This document shows positions 1 through 6,808 of a stretch of DNA of 37,093 nucleotides, one piece after another. Position 1 is the stretch's first letter, and the number at the start of each line of letters is the position of its first letter. Source of the DNA: M3007 sp031398055 (GTDB lineage: Bacteria; Bacteroidota; Bacteroidia; Chitinophagales; Saprospiraceae); the NCBI GenBank assembly GCA_031398055.1, contig JANNMS010000340.1, positions 1 to 37,093 of the forward strand. The letters run 5' to 3'. A program made the translations under genes and the position numbers. The notes under the pieces were generated by a model. That model saw only the letters and a program-made list of their open reading frames with translations, was not told where the DNA came from and searched no databases.

Positions 1-87
1 ATTTATGGGTCTTTTTATTTTTTGCGCACCATTGTTTTGAAAATTAATTGACCCACTCCATTATTTACTCACCAGCAAATAATCGCC

Positions 88-1194
88 ATGCTACCCATTA
101 AAAAAGAACTTTTGACCAATAAAACCAACCGCCCGTACCTCCGCGACCAAGTGAAATATTCAATCCGGGAATTGAAAGGCATCGTCGCGCACTGGACTGC
201 GAACACAAAAGCAGGTGCCGATGCACACGCGAATCGCAACTATTTCAACGGTTCGGCGATGTACGCTTCCGCCCATTATTGTGTGGACGATGGCGAGATC
301 ATTCAGTGCATCCCGGACAATGAAGTTGGCTACCACGTCGGGGCAAATAATTACCGTCCGGACGGTGAAAAAATCATGGGCAAGTCAGGTTTGTCGCCCA
401 ATTATTTTCTCGTCGGTTTTGAAATGTGCGTCAATTCTGATGGAAATTGGGAAAAAACTTACAAAAACTCCGTCAAATTGGCGGCGCACCTGCTTTTGAA
501 ATACCAATTTTCACTCGACGATTTATATCGCCACCACGACATCACGGGGAAAGATTGCCCAAAAATGATGCTCACCGCTGCGTCGTGGGGACAGTTCAAA
601 AAAGACATTGAAAAAGAAATGGCCAACGATTTGGGCTGGCCAATCAAATCGGCAAAAGTGGTGGATGCCGATACTTTAAACATTCGTTCGGGCGCGGGCG
701 CTGCGTTTTCGTTGTTGGGAAAACTGAACAAAGGCGACGCGGTCGAAATTTTTGAGGAAAAATCGGGCTGGTCGAGCATCGGAAAAGGTCGCTGGGTGAG
801 TTCAAAATATTTAAGAATAACCAGCACGACCCAATTCGGAATCATCAATGACCCGACCGGGGCAAATGTTCGGAGCGGCGCGGGCGGCAATTTTGCCATC
901 GTCGATGCCCTGCCGGTCGGGGTGATGGTTGCGATTTTGGAAACAAACGACCGTTGGTTGCGGGTCGGTTCGGAGATGTGGGTTTCGGCGTCGTTGGTCA
1001 ATATTTTGGAAACACAAAGTGGAAAAGTGGTCGGGACGGATAGTTTGAATGCTCGGTCGGGCGCGGGGACGAATTTTCCGATCGTCAAAAAATTATTGAA
1101 AGATGAAGAGGTGACGGTTTTTGAAACTTCCGGAAGTTGGCTGCAGGTGGGAAAAAACCAGTGGGTTTTTAAATCATTTATTCAATTGGACTGA
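88..1194 (+). CDS. N-acetylmuramoyl-L-alanine amidase (amidase_2) with three SH3b repeats
   Basis: Predicted zinc amidase that cuts the bond between N-acetylmuramic acid and L-Ala in peptidoglycan. Residues ~25-180 carry the amidase_2/T7-lysozyme-like fold, with candidate zinc ligands H35 (VAHWTAN), H149 (RHHDITGKDCP) and C157. Three bacterial SH3-like repeats follow at about 186-243, 250-305 and 313-367, each with the N-x-R-S-G-A-G signature, and probably bind cell wall. The protein (368 aa) starts at an ATG and has no visible signal peptide, so export would need another route, or it acts in the cytoplasm or after lysis. It stands alone upstream of the protease cassettes. The family assignment is strong; the role (wall recycling, lysin or effector) is not decided by the sequence. 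Confidence 0.88.
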   Translation: MLPIKKELLTNKTNRPYLRDQVKYSIRELKGIVAHWTANTKAGADAHANRNYFNGSAMYASAHYCVDDGEIIQCIPDNEVGYHVGANNYRPDGEKIMGKSGLSPNYFLVGFEMCVNSDGNWEKTYKNSVKLAAHLLLKYQFSLDDLYRHHDITGKDCPKMMLTAASWGQFKKDIEKEMANDLGWPIKSAKVVDADTLNIRSGAGAAFSLLGKLNKGDAVEIFEEKSGWSSIGKGRWVSSKYLRITSTTQFGIINDPTGANVRSGAGGNFAIVDALPVGVMVAILETNDRWLRVGSEMWVSASLVNILETQSGKVVGTDSLNARSGAGTNFPIVKKLLKDEEVTVFETSGSWLQVGKNQWVFKSFIQLD

Positions 1195-1247
1195 CGGTTT
1201 TTTGAAAAAAATTTCTTTCTAAAATCACTCAAAACCTTGGTTTTTAG

Positions 1248-1371
1248 GCAGTTGAAATTTTTTCAAAAAAAAATTTAAGAAAAAATTAAAGGTCAGGTAA
1301 CGATTTATCGGATGGAAAAATAATTGCATAGCCCTCCGTAAAATTTTTTCATCACCACTTAATTTTTACAA
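1248..1371 (+). promoter_or_regulatory. Upstream region of first papain gene, duplicated at 2551-2681
   Basis: This leader matches the one before the second protease gene: both share GTTGAAATTTTTTC, a GGTAAC.ATTTA block and TTCATCACCACTT just before the start codon. Conservation of noncoding sequence between the copies suggests the promoter was duplicated with the gene. I cannot place the -33/-7 elements with confidence. Confidence 0.5.
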
Positions 1372-2436
1372 ATGAAAATGTCTTTTTGGTGTTCACTCAA
1401 ATCGTTTTTGACACTCGCAATTTTTGCATGTTGTCTTCCCCTGACCCTTTCCGCACAGGATGAAATTGAAAAATCAGAGAACCTTACACGTGCCAACCTC
1501 GAAAAAACGTATGCCGACCGAGCAAAAACTTTGAAACCCGCACAAGCCAGCCGACTCCAATCCATCCAAAAAGAGGTGGAGAAAATTCAAGGCGCATCTT
1601 TTAAAGTTGCTGCAACCGAAGCACTTGACCGCACGCCAGCCGAACTTTTGGGCGTAAAATCAGCCACCCCGATGTCATCCACTGAATTGGCAGACAATGA
1701 AAAAGCACACAAAGCAGCTGTCCAATCTGCCGAATCGGAAGCTAAAAACAAAAGGGTTTCCGGGCAAACCAATCCTTTGGAATCCGGTGGCGTTGGTGCT
1801 CCAATCAGTTTCAACTATCCCGGAACGTCCGTAAAAAACCAAGGTGGTTGCGGTAGTTGTTGGGCATTTGCGGCTGCTGCTGCGTGGGAACATTCCTACA
1901 AAAAATTCTACGGCACTACGCTAAATATGTCGGAACAATCTCTATTGGCTTGCGGAAAAACCTGCGGCGGTACCGATGCTGGTAGCTGCAACGGTGGTTG
2001 GTCTGATCGGGCACTGGATCATATTAAATGCCGTTTGGCTTCGACCGAGGCCGCTTATCCTTACAATATTGCCCAAGCCAACACTTGCCTTGTCAAACCA
2101 AAACCATATGCTGCTTATTCTTGGGGCGCACTTTACTCGCCTTCAGCTGCAACTTTGAAATCTTATATTCAAACTTATGGCAGCGTGGTGACCTACATGC
2201 GGGCAGGCCTGAACAGCTTTTATGCTTACGGCGGAGGCATTTACAATGGTTATCCGAACACGAATTGCAATGATATTGACCATGCTGTGGTCATCACGGG
2301 CTGGAACGATACCGGTGGTTACTGGATTATCAAAAATTCATGGGGCACAAGTTGGGGCATCAGTGGCCGGGCATATATCAAATATGGACATTGCAATATC
2401 GGCTGCTGGAACTACTATGTTTATCCGAAACCATAA
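1372..2436 (+). CDS. Papain-like cysteine peptidase (family C1), copy 1
   Basis: Secreted C1A-type cysteine protease of 354 aa. A Sec signal peptide covers residues ~1-29 (hydrophobic core, cut after LSAQ). A charged, helical region at ~30-135 is probably the propeptide but does not show the usual ERFNIN inhibitor pattern. The mature domain has the oxyanion Gln157 (KNQGG), catalytic Cys163 (GCGSCWAFA), His304 (DIDHAV) and Asn322 (IIKNSWG), so it should be active. There is no T9SS tail, so it is expected in the periplasm or released by another path. It aligns without gaps to the next gene but has two extra cysteines (C299, C345), possibly an additional disulfide. ATG at 1372 is chosen; an in-frame ATG two codons later is an alternative. 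Its own terminator follows. Confidence 0.93.
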   Translation: MKMSFWCSLKSFLTLAIFACCLPLTLSAQDEIEKSENLTRANLEKTYADRAKTLKPAQASRLQSIQKEVEKIQGASFKVAATEALDRTPAELLGVKSATPMSSTELADNEKAHKAAVQSAESEAKNKRVSGQTNPLESGGVGAPISFNYPGTSVKNQGGCGSCWAFAAAAAWEHSYKKFYGTTLNMSEQSLLACGKTCGGTDAGSCNGGWSDRALDHIKCRLASTEAAYPYNIAQANTCLVKPKPYAAYSWGALYSPSAATLKSYIQTYGSVVTYMRAGLNSFYAYGGGIYNGYPNTNCNDIDHAVVITGWNDTGGYWIIKNSWGTSWGISGRAYIKYGHCNIGCWNYYVYPKP

Positions 2437-2470
2437 TTGATTGCTTTTTTAACCTCAAAAAAAATCACCA

Positions 2471-2506
2471 CGTCCCGTCCCAGTTTTGTGGGACGGGACG
2501 TTTTTT
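2471..2506 (+). terminator. Rho-independent terminator after papain copy 1
   Basis: A perfect 12-bp stem (CGTCCCGTCCCA, 2471-2482, with 2489-2500), a six-base loop and six T residues follow the protease stop codon. It separates the two protease genes into independent transcripts. Confidence 0.9.
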
Positions 2507-2550
2507 ACAAATTATTTTTCGAAAAAAAACGATGCAAAGAATTGATTTTC

Positions 2551-2681
2551 AGACGGTTGAAATTTTTTCGAAAAATATTTTGAAAAATATTTAAAGATCA
2601 TGGTAACAATTTAATGACTCGAAAAACTATGCAGTACTCTCCGATTAAAATATTTCATCACCACTTTAATTTTTATCACAA
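2551..2681 (+). promoter_or_regulatory. Upstream region of second papain gene, duplicated from 1248-1371
   Basis: Shares the same ordered blocks as the leader of copy 1, ending in TTCATCACCACTTTAATTTT before the ATG. A TTG at ~2556 and TATTTTG about 16 nt downstream loosely resemble a Bacteroidota promoter, but this element is not preserved in copy 1, so the exact promoter is uncertain. Confidence 0.45.
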
Positions 2682-3746
2682 ATGAAAATGACTTTCTTGT
2701 CATCACTCAAATCAATCTTGACAATAGCAATTTTTGCACTTTGTCTCCCATTCGTTGTTTCCGCACAGGACGAAATTGAAAAATCAGAAAATCTTACCCG
2801 CGCCAACCTCGACAAAACTTATGCAGATCGTGTTAAAAGTTTAAAACCAGCACAGGCCACCCGACTCCAAAGTATCCAAAAAGAGGTTGAAAAAATCCAA
2901 GGCGCATCTTTTAAAGTTTCTGCCACCGAAGCACTCGACCGCACTCCAGCCGAACTTTTGGGCGTGAAAGAAGCGACCAAAATGTCTGCCGCCGAATTGG
3001 ATGCCAATGACAAAGAATTTAAGGCTGCCGTCCAAGCCGCAGAGCCTGAGGTCAAAGCAAAAAGAGTTGCTGGGGCAACCAATCCAATCGAACAAGGTGG
3101 CGTTGGCGCACCTGTCAGCTTTAACTTTCCAGGATCTCCGGTAAAAAACCAAGGTGGTTGCGGTAGTTGCTGGGCATTTGCCGCCGCCGCTGCGTGGGAA
3201 GCTTCTTACAAAAAATTCTACGGTACTGTCAAAAACATGTCGGAACAAGAACTGCTTGCTTGCGGCAAAACTTGCGGTGGCACGGATGCCGGAAGTTGCA
3301 ACGGCGGTTGGTCTGACCGTGCACTTGACCACATCAAATGCAGAAGCACTCCAACCGAAGCAGTTTATCCGTACAACATTGCCAACGGCAACTCTTGCGT
3401 TGCAAAAGCAAAAGTTTATGGTGCCTATTCTTGGGGCGCACTTTATTCGCCTTCTGCCGCCACTTTGAAAACGCAAATTCAAGCCTACGGAAGCGTGGTG
3501 ACTTACATGCGTGCAGGTTTGAACAGTTTTTATGCTTATTCCGGCGGCGTTTACAATGGTTATCCAAACACTTCGGTTGGCGATATCGATCATGCAGTGA
3601 TTATCACGGGATGGAACGACGTGGGCGGCTACTGGATTATCAAAAATTCTTGGGGCACAGGTTGGGGTATCAACGGCCGGGCTTACATCAAATACGGCCA
3701 CTGCAACATCGGCGGGTACAACTACTACGTTTATCCGAAGCCATAA
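2682..3746 (+). CDS. Papain-like cysteine peptidase (family C1), copy 2
   Basis: Tandem paralogue of the preceding gene: same length (354 aa), no gaps, same signal peptide layout and same catalytic set (Gln157, Cys163, His304, Asn322). Substitutions lie mostly in the signal peptide and pro-region, with scattered changes in the mature domain. It lacks the two additional cysteines of copy 1 (V299 and G345 here). The cassette period is about 1310 bp and includes upstream region, gene and terminator. A chagasin-like inhibitor gene follows on the same strand. As an exported C1 protease it probably digests extracellular or periplasmic protein; the substrate is unknown. Confidence 0.93.
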   Translation: MKMTFLSSLKSILTIAIFALCLPFVVSAQDEIEKSENLTRANLDKTYADRVKSLKPAQATRLQSIQKEVEKIQGASFKVSATEALDRTPAELLGVKEATKMSAAELDANDKEFKAAVQAAEPEVKAKRVAGATNPIEQGGVGAPVSFNFPGSPVKNQGGCGSCWAFAAAAAWEASYKKFYGTVKNMSEQELLACGKTCGGTDAGSCNGGWSDRALDHIKCRSTPTEAVYPYNIANGNSCVAKAKVYGAYSWGALYSPSAATLKTQIQAYGSVVTYMRAGLNSFYAYSGGVYNGYPNTSVGDIDHAVIITGWNDVGGYWIIKNSWGTGWGINGRAYIKYGHCNIGGYNYYVYPKP

Positions 3747-3780
3747 TCTCCCAAATATTTTCCCTTCATAAAACCTACTT

Positions 3781-3821
3781 TGTCCCGTTCCACTTTTTTG
3801 TGGGGCGGGACAATTTTTTTT
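3781..3821 (+). terminator. Rho-independent terminator after papain copy 2
   Basis: A 13-bp stem (3781-3793 with 3800-3812, two G-T pairs), a T6 loop and an eight-T tract. Its outer stem (GTCCCG) matches the terminator after copy 1, so the terminator appears to be part of the duplicated cassette. Confidence 0.85.
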
Positions 3822-3973
3822 GCGGTTGTTAATACATTTTCGTTGTAATTTTATGAAAAAATTAGCCCCAACGCATCCAACCCAAAGATTTCGTTGTTTT
3901 ACATCAAAACCTGCCTCTCCATAATTTCAAAAAACCATCCATCCATTTTTTTACCAAACTCAACTTTTTACAA

Positions 3974-4423
3974 ATGAAAATCATCCTTTTTTTGTGCATC
4001 GCAATGAATTTAATTGCTTGCGCCGACACCCCAAAAGCAGAAACCGCAACAAATGCAAACACCGTCCAATCTCCAAAAATTGAAAACCCTGCCGTTTTGG
4101 AAGTCGTGGTCGAAGGTTGCAAAGAATCCGTCAGCCTCACTTCCGGACAGGTTTTGAAATTGAAACTTCCAGCCACCGCAGGCACCGGTTATTCATGGTC
4201 AGTGGCGAAAAGCCCTGAATTTATGGGCATCACCAACGCCGATGCCATGACTTTTGAACCGATGGAAAAACCAGAGGAAGGAAAAGTTGGCTACGCAACT
4301 TGGCAAGTTTTGGAATTCAAAACGACAGCCGCCGGGGAAGGAATGCTCGAACTGAATTACGTCCGGCCATTCGAACCGACCAAAATTGAACAAACTTGTA
4401 AAATAAAAGTCATGGTAAAATAA
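3974..4423 (+). CDS. Chagasin-like (I42) cysteine protease inhibitor lipoprotein
   Basis: A 149-aa lipoprotein: short hydrophobic signal with lipobox LIAC (Cys16), a low-complexity Ala/Asn/Thr linker to ~38, then a chagasin-type Ig-like domain. The family's inhibitory loops can be recognised: ATAGTGYSW at 67-75 (equivalent of NPTTGYxW, loop L2), a Gly-containing segment near 103-110 (L4), and VRPFEP at 130-135 (equivalent of RPW, L6). I42 proteins are tight inhibitors of papain-family proteases, and this gene sits directly after two such proteases, so it probably protects the envelope from them. The Phe in place of Trp in the last motif is a mild departure. Pairing with the neighbours is inference; the family call rests on motif spacing. 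Confidence 0.85.
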   Translation: MKIILFLCIAMNLIACADTPKAETATNANTVQSPKIENPAVLEVVVEGCKESVSLTSGQVLKLKLPATAGTGYSWSVAKSPEFMGITNADAMTFEPMEKPEEGKVGYATWQVLEFKTTAAGEGMLELNYVRPFEPTKIEQTCKIKVMVK

Positions 4424-4450
4424 GCCTTGTTTTTTATTTTTTAAACAAAA

Positions 4451-4482
4451 AAGCCATCCCGAAAATCGGGATGGCTTTTTTT
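4451..4482 (+). terminator. Rho-independent terminator after chagasin-like gene
   Basis: A perfect 12-bp stem (AAGCCATCCCGA, 4451-4462, with 4466-4477), an AAA loop and a T7 run. It ends the inhibitor transcript just before the REP-like element. Confidence 0.9.
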
Positions 4483-4487
4483 GTTTT

Positions 4488-4540
4488 GGAGGTCGGAATT
4501 TATTCCGACCCAAAAAAGGCGAAATAAATTTCGCCCTCCA
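4488..4540. repeat. REP-like inverted pair (GGAG hairpins), copy at DUF1569 3' end
   Basis: Two small hairpins face each other: GGAG followed by GGTCGGAATTTATTCCGACC-type stem (4491-4510), then GGCGAAATAAATTTCGCC (4518-4535) followed by CTCC. The outer ends TGGAGG/CCTCCA are inverted. The same architecture recurs at 19793, 33368, 34125 and 37070. It ends one base from the stop codon of the minus-strand DUF1569 gene. Confidence 0.8.
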
Positions 4541-4541
4541 A

Positions 4542-4985
4542 TCAAACGCCAAACTGCCGCAAATGATGGTCAACATGTTTCCACTGCAAAATCTGCCATT
4601 CCTCAGCATTCATTTTTCCAAAAAAAGGATGTGCGATTTCGGCTATTTTTTCTTTGTCCACTTCGGCAAAACGCGCCATGATTTTCAAAAACGCCGCATT
4701 TTCTGTTTCAAAATCTGGCTGGTTTTTGATGATAAAATTAGGGTCGGTCGGCATGCTTTGCCCAAAATCCTCGGGTTTCGACAAGTTTTTCTTGGCCAAT
4801 TTTCCGAACAAAAAACCCATCAATCCACGTTTCAATTTCAGTTCGCCCAAAGCAACTTTCAACGGTTGCTGGCAGTGGGCAAGCATTTGATTGACGGTCA
4901 TTTTTCCCCAAATTGCTTTTGAATCTGCCCGCAAGTTTTCGAGGCGAGCGGCAAATTCTTGGTATTCTTTTTTTGTAAATTGCAT
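4542..4985 (-). CDS. DUF1569 / DinB-like protein
   Basis: A 147-aa cytoplasmic protein without signal peptide that fits the DUF1569 family in the DinB/YfiT metal-binding four-helix superfamily. Histidines expected for a metal site are present: H36 (QMLAHCQQPL) and the HVDHHLRQFG segment at the C-terminus. Family members are small helical proteins of unknown reaction, often suggested to be thiol-dependent transferases. It diverges from the T9SS gene at 5049 with only 63 bp between starts and its stop codon abuts a REP-like element. Function beyond the fold is unknown. Confidence 0.8.
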   Translation of the reverse strand: MQFTKKEYQEFAARLENLRADSKAIWGKMTVNQMLAHCQQPLKVALGELKLKRGLMGFLFGKLAKKNLSKPEDFGQSMPTDPNFIIKNQPDFETENAAFLKIMARFAEVDKEKIAEIAHPFFGKMNAEEWQILQWKHVDHHLRQFGV

Positions 4986-5006
4986 GAATCTTAAATTTTA
5001 GTCGAG

Positions 5007-5014
5007 TAATTTTG
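5007..5014 (+). promoter_or_regulatory. Candidate Bacteroidota -7 element for the T9SS gene at 5049
   Basis: TAATTTTG fits the Bacteroidota -7 consensus TAnnTTTG exactly and lies 34 bp before the start codon in the 63-bp divergent gap. A TTG at 4980-4982 could be the -33 element, with slightly long spacing (24 nt). Confidence 0.4.
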
Positions 5015-5048
5015 AAGGCAAAAGTCCAAAAATTTTAATTCCAATTTT

Positions 5049-6758
5049 ATGAAATTCTTTTTACCACAATTTTTTCTCCTCATTTTTTGCAATCAAAAAA
5101 TTGCGGCGCAGCCCTGTGCAACGGGCAATGCCAAAACTGAAATCTATGCAAACAACATCCGCGCGACGATAAACCAGGGCGGCAAATTTTTTTCCAACGG
5201 GAATTCGCCCGGTTTTTTTCCCACAACCAAATCCGGCGCAAACAATATCGGGACCGTTTTTTCGGCAGGTCTGTGGCTCGGCGGAGTTGACTTGGGCGGA
5301 AACCTGAAAATTTCGGCAACCACTTACAAAGCAGGTTTTTTTGCCGGAAACTTGGATTTTCAAGGCACAACCAATGCCAGCAATTGCTCAAATTGGAACA
5401 AAATATTTACAGCAAAAAGCGACCAAATCGCTGGTTTTTTATCCGCACTTCAACTTGGCCCGCAACCGGTGGCCACCGATTTTCCCGAAATTTTTGGTTG
5501 GCCGGGAACCGGCAACCCCCATTTTTCGGCACTGGCCGGTTTTGATTTGCCTGCAAACAATTCGCTGGCCCCGTTTTTTGACAAAAATGGCGATGCGAAA
5601 TACGATCCGCTCGACGGGGATTTTCCGGTTGTCCAATTGAAAGGCAAAAAACCGTTCGTGCCTGCCGAAATCGCGTGGTGCGTTTTTAACGACGACGGTG
5701 CGGGCGCGAAATCGCCGATTGATGCCCTGCCCACAAAATCGGAGGTGCAAATGACGGTGTGGGCCTTCAATTGCGACGACCAAAAAGTGCTGCAAAACTC
5801 GGTTTTCGTTTCCCACAAAATCATCAACCGTGCTGCCGTGCCCTTGGATTCGGTGTCGGTCGGGATTTGGATGGACTATGATTTGGGATGCGGCGGGGAT
5901 GATCTTATCGGTTGTAATCCTTCCAAAAACTTTGTTTTTGCTTACAATCAAGACATTACCGATGGCGATTCATCCGATAAATGCGCCGGTGGTGTCCCAA
6001 CTTTTGGGAAAAGGCCGCCCACCCAGACCACCATTTTTTTGGACAAAAACCTGGATAAATTTGTTTCTTTTGGCAACCGCGATTTTCAGGACAGCCCGGT
6101 GGCGATGCTCGACCCACTCGAACCAGCCCATTTTTTCCACTTTTTGAACGGCCGTTGGAACAGCGGCAAACTGCTGACTTTTGGTGGGGTCGGATATTCG
6201 CTGGACTCTTCGGCAATCCCAACAACTCATCTTTTCCCCGACGATCCGGCCGACCCAAACGCGTGGTCTTTGTGTGCAATTCATGCTCCATTTTGCGACC
6301 GGCGAAACATGGCCTCGGATTTTGTGGGAAAATTGCGGCCCGGCGAGGACCATGAACTGAACACCGCGTGGGCCACGCATTTTCAGGAAACTGATTATTT
6401 GGGCTGCGACCTCGGCAACACGATAGCCGAAGTGGACATCATCCAGTCCGCTTTTGATGAAAATTTCGCAAAAATGTGCTCGGAAGTCCCGGTTTCTGAC
6501 AAAAACCGTCCTGATTTTGAAAACAAAATCTCCCTGCTGCCCAACCCGGCCAGCCAATCATTTCAAATTTTTTCCAACGGAATTTCAATTTTGGAAACCC
6601 GCATTTTCGGGCTGGACGGACGGTTGGTTTTGGAAGATTTGAAACCGATTTTCGGGAAAAAAGAAGTGCCCGTTTTGGCTTGGCCGAGTGGCATTTACAT
6701 CATTCAGATTGCGACTGAACAGGGTGTTTTTTCTAAAAAATTGATTGTGAATCGCTAA
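5049..6758 (+). CDS. Secreted protein with T9SS type A sorting domain
   Basis: A 569-aa protein with a Sec signal peptide (cut near residue 20, KIAAQ), a large unclassified region and a C-terminal T9SS domain starting at ~490 (LLPNPASQSF, ending SGIYIIQIATEQGVFSKKLIVNR-like beta strands). An Asp/Asn-rich loop at ~178-191 (DKNGDAKYDPLDGD) looks like a calcium site. Many similar Bacteroidota secreted proteins share the order calcium loop, then an IxNR.. segment, then the D-L-G-x-G-D-D motif seen here at ~275. It should be exported by Sec, moved across the outer membrane by T9SS and anchored or released. The biochemical activity is unknown. Confidence 0.82.
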   Translation: MKFFLPQFFLLIFCNQKIAAQPCATGNAKTEIYANNIRATINQGGKFFSNGNSPGFFPTTKSGANNIGTVFSAGLWLGGVDLGGNLKISATTYKAGFFAGNLDFQGTTNASNCSNWNKIFTAKSDQIAGFLSALQLGPQPVATDFPEIFGWPGTGNPHFSALAGFDLPANNSLAPFFDKNGDAKYDPLDGDFPVVQLKGKKPFVPAEIAWCVFNDDGAGAKSPIDALPTKSEVQMTVWAFNCDDQKVLQNSVFVSHKIINRAAVPLDSVSVGIWMDYDLGCGGDDLIGCNPSKNFVFAYNQDITDGDSSDKCAGGVPTFGKRPPTQTTIFLDKNLDKFVSFGNRDFQDSPVAMLDPLEPAHFFHFLNGRWNSGKLLTFGGVGYSLDSSAIPTTHLFPDDPADPNAWSLCAIHAPFCDRRNMASDFVGKLRPGEDHELNTAWATHFQETDYLGCDLGNTIAEVDIIQSAFDENFAKMCSEVPVSDKNRPDFENKISLLPNPASQSFQIFSNGISILETRIFGLDGRLVLEDLKPIFGKKEVPVLAWPSGIYIIQIATEQGVFSKKLIVNR

Positions 6759-6763
6759 AATTA

Positions 6764-6794
6764 TTTAGGCGGTGACTCAAAGTCACCGCCTAAA
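6764..6794. terminator. Perfect hairpin between convergent T9SS genes
   Basis: A perfect 14-bp stem (TTTAGGCGGTGACT, 6764-6777, with 6781-6794) and a three-base loop lie between the stops of two convergent genes. T-rich sequence on both sides suits a bidirectional terminator, although the T runs are short. Confidence 0.6.
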
Positions 6795-6808
6795 TTTATC
6801 GGCCAAAA

